Shown: positions 54,276 to 63,231, numbered from the stretch's first letter. The stretch: DNA of 64,000 nt from Mechercharimyces sp. CAU 1602 (GCF_024753565.1 NZ_JANTPT010000002.1:1-64000); one strand, 5' to 3'. A program made the numbers and translations. Notes: generated by a model not told the origin, from the sequence alone.

Positions 54276-55186
54276 TCTGCTGTCAACCTCTTTCCTGTTC
54301 GCTCCAAAAATACATCTTCCAAGGTCGCACTACGGGTGCGAAGTCCTGCAAGCAAAAACTGGTGCTCATCGGCAAGTGCAATCAGTTCCCGTAAGGTCGT
54401 CGACAAAGAATCCGTAGATAAGGTGACTATCCCTTGCTCGGATTGATGCACCTCTTTTACTCCATGTAACCGTTCCATGTGAGGATGAACGAGCGTAGAC
54501 TCCAATTCGAACTGAATCACACTATCGGAAGCGAGGCTACGAATCAACCCCACTGGAGTATCAATTGCCATCACTTTCCCTTGATTCATAATAGCCACAC
54601 GATCACATAACTTCTCTGCCTCCTCCATATAATGTGTAGACAAGAAGATCGTCCGGCCCTCGCGCTTCAACTGCAGAACAATTGCCCATAAGTCCCTGCG
54701 CGCCTTCGGATCTAATCCTGTCGTCGGTTCATCGAGGAATATCACTTTCGGATCATGCACTACAGCCAGGGCTATCGCCAACCGCTGTCGTTGGCCGCCC
54801 GATAAATGCTTCACTAGCGCATCTGCCTTCTCTTCTAAATGAAATGCTTGCAGCAATTCAGACAGAGGGCGTGATTTTTCATAAAAACTAGCATAAAGTC
54901 GAATGATCTCTTTCACCTTTAGATGATCAAACAACGATGTCGATTGCAATTGCACACCAATCAATTGCTTTATTCGCTTAGGGTATCGCACAGCATCTAC
55001 CCCATCTATACAGATCTGTCCACCATCGGGGGTGCGCAGCCCTTCGATCATCTCCATCGTCGTAGTTTTACCTGCACCATTGGGACCTAATAAGCCAAAA
55101 ACCTCTTCCTTTTTAATAGTGAAGGAGACTCCTTTTACTACCTCTTCGCGACCATACTGTTTGACCAGTCGGCTCACTTCAATCAT
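54272..55186 (-). CDS. ABC transporter ATP-binding protein
   Basis: The 304-residue ATPase has Walker A GLLGPNGAGKTTTM, Q loop GVQLQSTSLFDHL, signature VKHLSGGQRQRLAIA and Walker B VIFLDEPTTGLD, with the H loop STHYMEEAE. The C-terminal 80 residues resemble the DrrA/YxlF regulatory tail. It pairs with the overlapping permease. No strong ribosome site precedes the ATG. Confidence 0.93.
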   Translation of the reverse strand: MIEVSRLVKQYGREEVVKGVSFTIKKEEVFGLLGPNGAGKTTTMEMIEGLRTPDGGQICIDGVDAVRYPKRIKQLIGVQLQSTSLFDHLKVKEIIRLYASFYEKSRPLSELLQAFHLEEKADALVKHLSGGQRQRLAIALAVVHDPKVIFLDEPTTGLDPKARRDLWAIVLQLKREGRTIFLSTHYMEEAEKLCDRVAIMNQGKVMAIDTPVGLIRSLASDSVIQFELESTLVHPHMERLHGVKEVHQSEQGIVTLSTDSLSTTLRELIALADEHQFLLAGLRTRSATLEDVFLERTGKRLTAE

Positions 55187-55414
55187 TGTATTAGACAGCT
55201 TTCTCCACTCCTCTTATGTAATGAACGTTGCCGAGAATGAAGCTCTTCTTCTCCTCAGTATAACCGAAAGATGCAGGTCTTTTCGATGTAAGAAGAGAAT
55301 GAGTGACATAAGTATCGCATTCTATATGTATCAACAAAGTGAGTTGCGGGGGAAAGTATAGAGGAAGATCGTCCGTATGTTTACTGTCGGAGGCACTGAA
55401 CGGAGGGATTGTAC

Positions 55415-56014
55415 ATGATTGAAAATCAGGAGAATAACAGAAAGGTGATTTACTTAGAGTCTGCCCGCAAAAAGAAAGGTGGTAAACTTTCCTCCACTGA
55501 ACATCAAGAGAACACACCTTTACTCATGCGCAAAGTGAGTAAAGGCGCGGAGAAAGTATCCCCAAACCCCATAATCACAAAGAAGACACCATTTACTTAT
55601 TCAACCGGGATTCTTGATTGTGATCACCATACGAAAATTATGGTGAAAATAAACAATCAACATGAGCAACAACTTCCTGTTCATCTGCAGGCATATGACT
55701 GGTCTGACGATCAGGCGTATCCTCTCTCCTTGTCTGAACAACGTCCGATCGTCCTCGCTCCGCACAGCAAAGAGACAATCACCATTCCCTTCGATCCAAA
55801 TCAAATGCGATATGAAGTTCGTATTCAGTCCCCCAAACGGAAATCATTACGTGTTCACCTCGTTCTCCTCGCTCAACCGTGTGCCGAAAAGCCCGATCTT
55901 ATTCACATTCAAGAAATTCCTATCCAGCAGCAATACCCTCCTTACACCTTTTTTATGATCCTGATACTGATTGGACTACTTACCCTTCTACCCGTTTTAT
56001 GGTTAATCATGTAG
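55415..56014 (+). CDS. Hypothetical tail-anchored protein
   Basis: The 199-residue protein is not recognised. It begins with a basic, disordered-looking segment (NRKVIYLESARKKKGGK), has a beta-rich middle (HLQAYDWSDDQAYPLSLSE, RYEVRIQSPKRKSLRVH), and ends in one membrane helix (FFMILILIGLLTLLPVLWLI) with almost no tail, so most of it should face the cytoplasm. The ATG at 55415 follows GGAGGGATTG; a TTG two codons upstream overlaps the ribosome site. Divergent from the ABC exporter genes. Confidence 0.6.
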   Translation: MIENQENNRKVIYLESARKKKGGKLSSTEHQENTPLLMRKVSKGAEKVSPNPIITKKTPFTYSTGILDCDHHTKIMVKINNQHEQQLPVHLQAYDWSDDQAYPLSLSEQRPIVLAPHSKETITIPFDPNQMRYEVRIQSPKRKSLRVHLVLLAQPCAEKPDLIHIQEIPIQQQYPPYTFFMILILIGLLTLLPVLWLIM

Positions 56015-56117
56015 AGTAGATGTGACAACTTCCTGATATTACGCATGTGTTTGTAGGGCTTTACACGTGTATGAGCGAAGTTAAAAGATGGACAAGATGC
56101 ATAAGGAGTTGGATACG

Positions 56118-56408
56118 ATGTACCAAGTCAACAATAAGATCACTATTATCTCTGAAGAGCAAGCTCAACACTTACGGGAACGTTTTATGAAGGCACCGCA
56201 ATCGATGAAAGAAGTACCCGGTTTTATTTCCTTTCGTCTTCTACGAGCAGAAGATGGATCCCACTTCATCGTAGAAACAACCTTTACCGATAAGGAAGCA
56301 TTCCAACAGTGGACAGCTAGCGACCACTTTCAGCAAGCACACGGAGGAAAGAGGAAACAAAATTCCTCCTCAGATAACTTAGCCGCCTATGATATAATCA
56401 TAGCGTAG
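56118..56408 (+). CDS. Heme-degrading monooxygenase (HmoA/IsdG-like)
   Basis: The 96-residue ferredoxin-like protein matches antibiotic-biosynthesis-monooxygenase/IsdG enzymes. The probable catalytic residues are Asn6, Trp65 and His75 in AFQQWTASDHFQQAHGG, with VPGFISFRLLRAEDG before them. IsdG-type enzymes open heme to release iron. The ATG at 56118 follows AAGGAG; a start further upstream lacks one. The CopD-like membrane gene follows by 29 bp in the same direction. Confidence 0.85.
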   Translation: MYQVNNKITIISEEQAQHLRERFMKAPQSMKEVPGFISFRLLRAEDGSHFIVETTFTDKEAFQQWTASDHFQQAHGGKRKQNSSSDNLAAYDIIIA

Positions 56409-56437
56409 TCTATAGATTAAAGGAGTTTAGAAGACAA

Positions 56438-56893
56438 ATGGATTGGACATATAAGATCACTTTATTTCTACACGTTATCTTTGTCGCCACCTGGTTTGGT
56501 GGATTATCAATGATGACCATCTGGACCCGAAAAGCGATGAAAGGAAACCCTACACAAGCACAAAAGGTAGAATCCCTTCGTTCTATTCACCGTGTCAACC
56601 TTACGATGTTAATTCCAAGTAGTGTAATCGCGCTACTCACTGGATTTTATCTTTATTTTTCTATCGGGCTCGACCCAACCCCGTTGTGGTTGCTCGTGAA
56701 AGAAAGATTTGCTAGCATTGCGATTCTCGTCTACATTCTCTTCTTTACCTTCTTCGGGAAAAGCTTGCTTAAAAAAGCAAGTGCTGACACCGACCAAGTA
56801 GACGCTGGCATGAAACGTTATGCTATGTTTTTAAACATCTCTACACTCGTATTACTCATCATCATCTTTTTTGCTACCACCAAAATCTCATAA
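56438..56893 (+). CDS. CopD/DUF2269-like four-helix membrane protein
   Basis: The 151-residue protein has four membrane segments. The first contains KITLFLHVIFVATWFGGLSM, with a conserved His in helix one, as in DUF2269, CopD-domain and HemJ-like membrane proteins; HRVNLTMLIPSSVIALLTGF follows. It probably binds heme or metal in the membrane. It follows a heme monooxygenase gene by 29 bp, suggesting a shared heme or iron task, which is inference. Confidence 0.7.
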   Translation: MDWTYKITLFLHVIFVATWFGGLSMMTIWTRKAMKGNPTQAQKVESLRSIHRVNLTMLIPSSVIALLTGFYLYFSIGLDPTPLWLLVKERFASIAILVYILFFTFFGKSLLKKASADTDQVDAGMKRYAMFLNISTLVLLIIIFFATTKIS

Positions 56894-56901
56894 CAGATCA
56901 C

Positions 56902-56945
56902 AAATACCCGAACACAAGGTAGAATCACCTTATATTCGGGTATTT
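56902..56945. terminator. Bidirectional terminator
   Basis: AAATACCCGAA pairs with TTCGGGTATTT; the plus-strand tail is TTTTCTTG. It serves the CopD-like gene and the convergent CBO0543 gene. Confidence 0.75.
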
Positions 56946-57394
56946 TCTTGTCGAAAGATCGGCTTCTCCACCCAATCAAAATGCACCTTCATCAGCCATA
57001 ATAACCCGATATTGGCAAGCGTAGAAAATCCAATATTCCACCCATGATCATAGTAAATGCGATGCTGTAAATGAAGTACCCATTCCATCCAATCTAGACC
57101 CGCCACACCGCCGCTCCACCACATCCATCGCCACAATTTCCGCGTTGGATACTGCTGCACAAAAATCCATACACCTACCGGATACAAACTGAGATTAAGG
57201 AGTATATTGGGCCATAAATCCGGAAGAAGTGGATCTTTATAATACCAAAACCCCCACGTGACAAAAATTGTATCCAAAATAAACGAAAGTAACGCTCCAA
57301 ACAGAGCAGTCGGATACCCGATACGCCACCGTGATTTATCAATTATCGCTATCCCTAACCCCCAGAAAATCAGCGCCATCAGCAGAAACGGCAT
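56930..57394 (-). CDS. CBO0543 family membrane protein
   Basis: The 154-residue protein has four to five membrane segments rich in Trp and Tyr, with LDTIFVTWGFWYYKDPLLPDL and RKLWRWMWWSGGVAGLDWMEW, fitting the CBO0543 family of unknown function. Its leader is unusual: a terminator-like hairpin with a T run ends directly at the ATG, and the ribosome site lies in and just after the hairpin's 3' arm. Confidence 0.75.
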   Translation of the reverse strand: MPFLLMALIFWGLGIAIIDKSRWRIGYPTALFGALLSFILDTIFVTWGFWYYKDPLLPDLWPNILLNLSLYPVGVWIFVQQYPTRKLWRWMWWSGGVAGLDWMEWVLHLQHRIYYDHGWNIGFSTLANIGLLWLMKVHFDWVEKPIFRQENTRI

Positions 57395-57441
57395 AAAAAA
57401 ACACCTCCCTCCTCTTTAATATGGTTTTAGAGAGAAGGGAG
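57395..57441 (-). terminator. Hairpin plus T run between the MFS gene and the CBO0543 gene
   Basis: CTCCCTTCTCT (57441-57431) pairs with AGAGGAGGGAG (57415-57405), 11 bp with one G-U pair. GTG and seven T residues (57401-57395) follow on the minus strand. The next base is the CBO0543 ATG at 57394. It is a normal terminator for the MFS gene, but its 3' arm also contains the Shine-Dalgarno sequence of the next gene. Confidence 0.8.
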
Positions 57442-57474
57442 CATGCACAGCTCAGGTATTATAGCACTTTTCTA

Positions 57475-58749
57475 TCAATCAACAGTAAGGATTAATTTTC
57501 TCTTTTTAATGATCATATAAAGGGCGAAAAGCATGACAGCCAGTCCGCAACCCGTCAAGATCAATCGCAAGGAGACACCGACGGAGAGCAAGATCGAAAT
57601 CATAGCGAAAGACAAGGGCTTTAACCCCATTGATGCAGTCACAACCATTCCCATCACACGTCCAATCTTATCCTCCTCTGTTTTCTCCATCAATAAGCTC
57701 ATAATGGGAATATCGATAAAAGCGAGACTAGCTCCCATGATAGAAAGCAACAAAATCCCTTGCCACAAAGCATCAATCTGACTTAAGCAGATCAGCCACA
57801 TCCCAAGCGTAACCATCAGACCCATAGCGATCAATCCACGTTTTTTACGGATATTTAATCCTCCAACCACTACAGCCCCTATAAGCATCCCCCCAGCAAG
57901 CGCACTTTCCATATAACTTAAGTCAAGGGCGTCTCCAGCGAGAAAGAGGTCGACGATGAGGGGAACACCCATCATTAACGCGCCACTAAAAAAGAGGTTA
58001 ACCACCATTGCTATGCCCATCAGCGTCAGTAAAAAGGAGGACGTGCGTACATAACTCCATCCTTCTTTCATATCTTTCCAGACAGAGGTTTTACCTGCTG
58101 CTACGTGGGACTCCTGTTCATCCGTTTCCTTTTCTTTTATAAAGAGAAGAGCAACAACAGCAAGAAGCAGTACAGCGGCAATACTTAAAAATGAAGTTTC
58201 ATAACCGATCACCATGGTCATCCCTGCCAACATGGGAGCAATCATCATTGAGGATTGCATCGTCATCTGAATAACCGCGTTGGCCCTCGTCAACTTCTCC
58301 TTGCTCACGATGCGGGGAAGAAGAGAGCTTTGCGCCGGCCAAAAAAAAGCATCTAATACACCAAAACCAAGAGCAAAAAAGGTAAGCATCCAAATATTAA
58401 GGTAGTCGAACAGTAAAATGGCTACCATCGCTATCACTAAGAGGGCTCGTGTACCATCTGAAACCGCCATAATCGTGGAGCGACGAAAACGATCCGCGAT
58501 TACGCCTCCCACCATCATAAAAAGAATGCGAGGAACGGTCGTTGCCATCATCACCATCCCCAGAGAGGCGTGTAAGCCTAACGCTTTAATCACGTACCAT
58601 GATTCTGTAATCATATACATAGAGATGGCAAAACCAGAGCATATCGTTGCCACCCACAACAGGAGAAACGAGCGATTCCGCCACAGCGACCCACCTGTTT
58701 TCTCCAATGCCACTTTATTTTCTGCCACATGTACCGCTCCTGCTCCCAT
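57475..58749 (-). CDS. Major facilitator superfamily transporter
   Basis: The 424-residue protein has 12 predicted membrane segments in two halves, with a long central loop of charged residues (ETDEQESHVAAGKTSVWKDM). The conserved GGVIADRFRRSTIMAVSDGTR (shortened here) is the MFS loop 2-3 motif; the fold is similar to tetracycline/macrolide efflux proteins of the MefE/MdtG class. ATG after AGGAGG. It lies 59 bp downstream of an ArsR-type regulator in the same direction and is probably controlled by it. Substrate unknown. Confidence 0.85.
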   Translation of the reverse strand: MGAGAVHVAENKVALEKTGGSLWRNRSFLLLWVATICSGFAISMYMITESWYVIKALGLHASLGMVMMATTVPRILFMMVGGVIADRFRRSTIMAVSDGTRALLVIAMVAILLFDYLNIWMLTFFALGFGVLDAFFWPAQSSLLPRIVSKEKLTRANAVIQMTMQSSMMIAPMLAGMTMVIGYETSFLSIAAVLLLAVVALLFIKEKETDEQESHVAAGKTSVWKDMKEGWSYVRTSSFLLTLMGIAMVVNLFFSGALMMGVPLIVDLFLAGDALDLSYMESALAGGMLIGAVVVGGLNIRKKRGLIAMGLMVTLGMWLICLSQIDALWQGILLLSIMGASLAFIDIPIMSLLMEKTEEDKIGRVMGMVVTASMGLKPLSFAMISILLSVGVSLRLILTGCGLAVMLFALYMIIKKRKLILTVD

Positions 58750-58808
58750 GCCTTTTCCTCCTAGTGTTGATAAGCTACACTCATAATATCCTAGGTTTCT
58801 TCCTCTTC

Positions 58809-59471
58809 CTACGGTCGCCCGCTTGAAGTAGGCTCCGTCTGCGGTCCGATTTCATCCTCAACAACGCAACCTGATATCTCTGTTTTCTCCTCCGTTTGAA
58901 ATCCAACACTACTGAGGTAATACCATTTTCCGTACTCACCCGCTTCATCCTGCAGCTTATCCAATTCACTTACCAGTTTGCGATAACGTGATAACCACTC
59001 TTTAAACTGGTCTTCACGTAGCCGATATTCGGCTTGCATCGATAAGTTGCTCCAAGTATCATGGGCACCTTCTCTCATCTCAAATGCTTCATCCGGTGCC
59101 ATTAAGGCACGCTGTTTAGCGCGATTTAGCATTTCTACAATTGTGTAGCGCCGTGTCTGTTTCAACTCTGCTACATGTGGCAACAGGGAATCTGAAATAT
59201 AAAAATCAATAGCCACCGCTTGATAAAACTTTTGTACGATTCCTTTTTTCTCTTCTTTACGCACTAGAGAAATTAACCCATTCTTTTCTAACTCCCCCAA
59301 ATGATAATGGATACGGGAACGAGAATGTTCTAACTTCTTCGCTAATTGTTGTCCTGTATATGCGCGCTCTATCAAATGAAGTAACATACGGATGCGTAGT
59401 GGATCACTAATCGCCTTAAGCTGTTCATAGCGATCCAATTGAAAAGCCCTCTTCTGCTTGATATCCGGCAT
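58809..59471 (-). CDS. ArsR-type winged-helix regulator with long C-terminal domain
   Basis: The 220-residue protein has an N-terminal winged helix (LKAISDPLRIRMLLHLIERA, YTGQQLAKKLEHSRSRIHYH) of the ArsR/YlmH type, then a helical C-terminal domain of about 110 residues. It has no CxC metal motif. It is the first gene of a pair with the MFS transporter. Its promoter is TTGACT-N18-TACAAT, with a GGTAAA-N5-TTTACC repeat just downstream. It probably represses transporter expression until an inducer binds. Confidence 0.85.
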   Translation of the reverse strand: MPDIKQKRAFQLDRYEQLKAISDPLRIRMLLHLIERAYTGQQLAKKLEHSRSRIHYHLGELEKNGLISLVRKEEKKGIVQKFYQAVAIDFYISDSLLPHVAELKQTRRYTIVEMLNRAKQRALMAPDEAFEMREGAHDTWSNLSMQAEYRLREDQFKEWLSRYRKLVSELDKLQDEAGEYGKWYYLSSVGFQTEEKTEISGCVVEDEIGPQTEPTSSGRP

Positions 59472-59496
59472 CTAAATCAAGCTCCTTTTCTTACAC

Positions 59497-59513
59497 GGTA
59501 AAATTTATTTACC
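59497..59513. promoter_or_regulatory. Probable operator of the ArsR-type regulator
   Basis: GGTAAA and TTTACC form an inverted repeat separated by five bases (59497-59513), beginning four bases downstream of the -10 box. Self-repression is inferred. Confidence 0.6.
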
Positions 59514-59516
59514 CGT

Positions 59517-59546
59517 ATTGTATACTTAGACAAGCAGAGGAGTCAA
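59517..59546 (-). promoter_or_regulatory. Promoter of the ArsR-MFS operon
   Basis: The minus strand has TTGACT (59546-59541), an 18-bp spacer and TACAAT (59522-59517). Confidence 0.65.
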
Positions 59547-59620
59547 TGCTTTTTTCAGCACTCATCACTCCACCCCTTTAGGCATACATTGAGATGATAA
59601 GTAGCTAATAATGGGGTGAA

Positions 59621-61528
59621 ATGATGATTACGATCAGTTTATGTATGATTGTTCGTGACGAAGAGAAGACACTTGCGCGCTGTCTCGATTCGGTGAAGGA
59701 TATTGTCGATGAGATTAATATTGTGGATACAGGTTCGGTAGACCGCACCAAAGAAATTGCCCGCCGCTATACTGATCGTATCTATGACTTTGCATGGATT
59801 GATCATTTTGCCGCTGCCCGTAACTACTCATTTGAACAAGCAAGCAAAGAGTATATCATGTGGTTAGATGCGGACGATGTGCTCCTAGAGCAAGATCAAC
59901 AAAAATTAGCTTCCTTAAAACAGGAGCTTGACAACACCACTGATGCCGTATCGATGGATTATCACCTTTCCTTCGATAAGAACGGAAAAGTGACCTACAG
60001 CTTAAAACGGTACAGACTGGTCAAACGTGAAACTCGCTATGACTGGGAAGGTGTCGTCCATGAATGCTTACCGATTGGCGGGAAGATTGTTCACAGTGAT
60101 GTGATTGTCACGCATCAACCCATAAAGAAGAAAGAAAAGGGGGATCGCAACCTCCGTATCTATGAGCATCACTTAGCACAGGGAAAAGAGTTTACTCCCC
60201 GCGAACTTTACTATTACGCAAACGAATTAATGGAACATAAGCGTTACGAAGATGCCGCTACTTTTTATCAAAAGTTTCTAGACGGCGGTCGCGGCTGGAT
60301 CGAAGACCGCATCAATGCCACCCTCAAATTAGCAGACTGCTGTGTTCAGCTCGGTGATGCCGAACGTGGAGCCGCCGCCGCCTTACTCGCACTTAAATTG
60401 GATGCTCCACGAGCCGAAACGTGCTGTTGGCTCGGAAACTACTTCCTAGAAAAAGGGCAGAACAACACATCCGTCTATTGGTATGAACTAGCTACAAAGT
60501 TAGAACCGCCTACTGACTTCACAGGACACCTTAACCACAGCTATTGGACCTGGCTTCCCCACTTACAATTATGTGTCGCCTATGACCGGCTCGGCAAAAG
60601 ACAACGTGCCTACTACCACAACGAAATGGCACGTCGCTATCGTCCACATGATGCCAGCGTACTACACAATAAAAAGTATTTAGATTCCATCCTAAAAAAA
60701 CCACTTCCCGTTCACACCGCCTCTATCCATGACTCATTCTCTGCTGAAGAAGAGCGCTTCTCTCCCATCTTTATCGGTGGTGAAGGACGTTCTGGAACCA
60801 CTTTAATGCGTATTATTCTCGATAGTCATCCCCATATTGCCTGTGGTCCTGAAACTGGATTTTTTGTCCACCCTCATGTAGAAAAACTATCTAATCAATT
60901 GGCACAAGCATACCGCATTCGTCTACTTGAATATGATGCCTCTCCCCAGAACACGATGGACTTCGCTTTTGGCCAAATGCTGGAGCAGTTTCACGTACGC
61001 TATATGAAATCTAAAGGAAAACGTCGCTGGGCAGATAAAACACCAAAGAACATTTTATCTATCCCCTTTATTCATCGCTGCTTTCCTGACATGAAATTTA
61101 TTCATCTCATCCGTGATGGACGTGATGCATTTAGCTCACATCTAACAATGAATTGGGGAACGAAAGATGTAAAACAATTTGCTCAGCGCTGGACATATAC
61201 GATGAAGTTAGGACGCCAGTACCGTTCGATGACTGACAGGTATATAGAGGTAAAATACGAAGATCTCGTCCTCTCTCCTGAGGAAACGTTACAGCGTGTG
61301 ATGGCATTTCTAGAAGAACCATGGGATGATGCACTCCTGCGCCATCACCAGCAGCCTCATGATTTAGGGGAAACCTTCGGTCAAGAGAGCAGTGTCTCTC
61401 AAGTGATTCAGCCCATTTACACGCACAAGATCGGTCGCTGGAAGACGGAACTGACGGAGGAACAATTGCACCTCTTTATGGAAATAGCAGCTGACGAGAT
61501 GCGAGCGATGGGATATGAGGATAAATAG
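59621..61528 (+). CDS. Glycosyltransferase-TPR-sulfotransferase fusion protein
   Basis: The 635-residue cytoplasmic protein joins three parts. Residues 1-100 are a GT-A family 2 glycosyltransferase with SLCMIVRDEEKTLARCLDSV, the DxD-like MWLDADDVL and ARNYSFEQA. Residues about 185-360 are helical, TPR-like repeats. Residues about 385-630 form a sulfotransferase with PAPS 5'-phosphosulfate loop IGGEGRSGTTLMRIILDSH and the 3'-phosphate segment FIHLIRDGRDAFSSHL; WADKTPKN and VKYEDLVLSPEETL also match. It might sugar- and sulfate-modify the same acceptor. Acceptor unknown. The start follows GGGGTGAA; two adjacent ATGs are possible. Confidence 0.85.
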   Translation: MMITISLCMIVRDEEKTLARCLDSVKDIVDEINIVDTGSVDRTKEIARRYTDRIYDFAWIDHFAAARNYSFEQASKEYIMWLDADDVLLEQDQQKLASLKQELDNTTDAVSMDYHLSFDKNGKVTYSLKRYRLVKRETRYDWEGVVHECLPIGGKIVHSDVIVTHQPIKKKEKGDRNLRIYEHHLAQGKEFTPRELYYYANELMEHKRYEDAATFYQKFLDGGRGWIEDRINATLKLADCCVQLGDAERGAAAALLALKLDAPRAETCCWLGNYFLEKGQNNTSVYWYELATKLEPPTDFTGHLNHSYWTWLPHLQLCVAYDRLGKRQRAYYHNEMARRYRPHDASVLHNKKYLDSILKKPLPVHTASIHDSFSAEEERFSPIFIGGEGRSGTTLMRIILDSHPHIACGPETGFFVHPHVEKLSNQLAQAYRIRLLEYDASPQNTMDFAFGQMLEQFHVRYMKSKGKRRWADKTPKNILSIPFIHRCFPDMKFIHLIRDGRDAFSSHLTMNWGTKDVKQFAQRWTYTMKLGRQYRSMTDRYIEVKYEDLVLSPEETLQRVMAFLEEPWDDALLRHHQQPHDLGETFGQESSVSQVIQPIYTHKIGRWKTELTEEQLHLFMEIAADEMRAMGYEDK

Positions 61529-61618
61529 TGTCACACAATCGCACACAGCTGTTGCGCATGAACCTACTCCCTCGTGGTACAATCGTAGCTAAGAAGAATC
61601 ATATACGAGGTGACAAAG

Positions 61619-61990
61619 ATGAAAATCATGATCTTTCTCGGTGCGATCAATATGTTTTTAGCTGTTGCGCTAGGTGCGTTTGGTGCTCATGGGCTAGAAG
61701 GAAAAGTATCGGAGCGGATGCTCGCTAATTGGCAAACAGGTTCTTCCTACCATATGACGCATGCGCTCGGCTTATTGCTCATTGGATTAGTAGCCAAGTT
61801 TACCGGCTCTTCCCCACTGGTGATGACAGGAGGCTGGTTTATCCTTGCCGGCATCATCATCTTCTCTGGCAGTCTCTATCTGATGACGCTTACTGATGTA
61901 ACCAAACTGGGAATGATCACTCCTATCGGTGGAGTCTCATTCCTTATCGGCTGGATTTTAATCGCTGTAGCTGCACTAAAAACCATATAG
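61619..61990 (+). CDS. DUF423 membrane protein (YwdK-like)
   Basis: The 123-residue protein has four membrane segments and the DUF423 signatures FLGAINMFLAVALGAFGAHGL and WQTGSSYHMTHALGLLL, followed by ITPIGGVSFLIGWILIAVAA. Function unknown. The ATG follows GAGGTG. Confidence 0.92.
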   Translation: MKIMIFLGAINMFLAVALGAFGAHGLEGKVSERMLANWQTGSSYHMTHALGLLLIGLVAKFTGSSPLVMTGGWFILAGIIIFSGSLYLMTLTDVTKLGMITPIGGVSFLIGWILIAVAALKTI

Positions 61991-62006
61991 CAAAAAAGTA
62001 AAAACA

Positions 62007-62050
62007 AAAAAATCAGCTGCATATAAACCGATCGTAGCAGCTGATTTTTT
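62007..62050. terminator. Bidirectional terminator
   Basis: AAAAAATCAGCTGC pairs with GCAGCTGATTTTTT with T runs on both strands. It ends the DUF423 gene and the convergent enolase-superfamily gene. Confidence 0.92.
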
Positions 62051-62082
62051 TGTTCCCTCATTTTTCATCTGTTCCTCTTTTA

Positions 62083-63231
62083 TTAAGGAGTAAAACTCCT
62101 TCCATCCCAGCGTAAATAGGTAAGTCGTTCTTCGTCCCACTCCACCCCAATCCCCGTTCCTTGCGGAATCGGAACTTGTCCTCCCTCAGGCATGAGCGAG
62201 ATCAACTGGTTTAACGAATTCTCCATCCAATCCCATTCTATTGGTTCAATCCCATCCCCTTGCATTTTACTCCATGCAGGGAGGGTAGATTGAGCACAGA
62301 GCGCATACAGACGAGAGAGTGGCCCATCATATGTATGAGGTGTAATGCGCGTCCCAAAGTGACGTCCCAAATAAAGGCTTTGCCGAAACGATTCCACTCC
62401 TCCCAGATGAAGTAGATCTGGCTGGATGATGTCAAGTGCCCCCTCCTGTAATAACGGTAAAAAAGAAGCGGTCGTAGGTAGTCTCTCTCCCCCGGCAATC
62501 GGCAGAAGTGCATGTTGACGCAGGAGACGGTATCCATCCACCTGCTGGATGGGAAGGGGTTCCTCAAACCACATCCAATGGCATTGGTCGCTAAACACTT
62601 CGTTCCACTTCAAAGCGGTACCCACATCGTAGCTTTGATTCGCATCGAGGGCGACTTCGCCTGCTTCACATAAGCGCTCTTGGAGAGCACGAATATGCTT
62701 TTTATCCTCACAAAATGTCCTTCCTCCTACCTTTACTTTAAATTGACGAAAGCCTGCATCAAAGGCACTTTCCACTCTTTCTATCGAACGCTCCATCCAA
62801 TCGATACGACCACTATAAGATTGAAAAGAAGCGTAGACCGGAATCTGCTCATGTCGGCACCCTCCCCACCAGTCCACAAGAGAAAGTCCTGCGCAGGTGG
62901 CTTTAATTTCCGTTAAGGCCATGCTTACTCCCGCTGCCAGAGCAGCCGATTCCTGCTGTAGTAAGGGGAGCCATCTCGCCTCCTCCATCACATGCTTACC
63001 CCGCAAAAAAGGAATCACCCACTGTTGAAACTGAGTTTCCAATTGTGGTAACCAACCTTTGCACTCTCCCCACCCCACGATGCCTGCATGTGTGACAAGA
63101 CGAATAAGAAAGAGGCTCCGATATGCTTTTAAGCCATTGGCATCTCCATAAGGTTCCTCCAAATGATAAAAGAGAGGAAACGTTTCTACTTTTTCAATCT
63201 GCATTCCCCGCCAGTTTGCATGTCCTTCCAT
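62083..63231 (-). CDS. Mandelate racemase/muconate lactonizing enzyme family protein
   Basis: The 382-residue enolase-superfamily enzyme has a TIM-barrel core with the KxK pair Lys165/Lys167 in FKVKVGG, metal ligands Asp196 (DANQSY), Glu223 (FEEPLP) and Glu249 (GGERLP), and a later His in ITPHTYDGPL. It removes a proton alpha to a carboxylate; candidates include o-succinylbenzoate synthase, N-acylamino-acid racemase or dipeptide epimerase. No menaquinone genes are near. The ATG at 63231 follows GGAGGCG; other in-frame starts exist nearby. Confidence 0.85.
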   Translation of the reverse strand: MEGHANWRGMQIEKVETFPLFYHLEEPYGDANGLKAYRSLFLIRLVTHAGIVGWGECKGWLPQLETQFQQWVIPFLRGKHVMEEARWLPLLQQESAALAAGVSMALTEIKATCAGLSLVDWWGGCRHEQIPVYASFQSYSGRIDWMERSIERVESAFDAGFRQFKVKVGGRTFCEDKKHIRALQERLCEAGEVALDANQSYDVGTALKWNEVFSDQCHWMWFEEPLPIQQVDGYRLLRQHALLPIAGGERLPTTASFLPLLQEGALDIIQPDLLHLGGVESFRQSLYLGRHFGTRITPHTYDGPLSRLYALCAQSTLPAWSKMQGDGIEPIEWDWMENSLNQLISLMPEGGQVPIPQGTGIGVEWDEERLTYLRWDGRSFTP

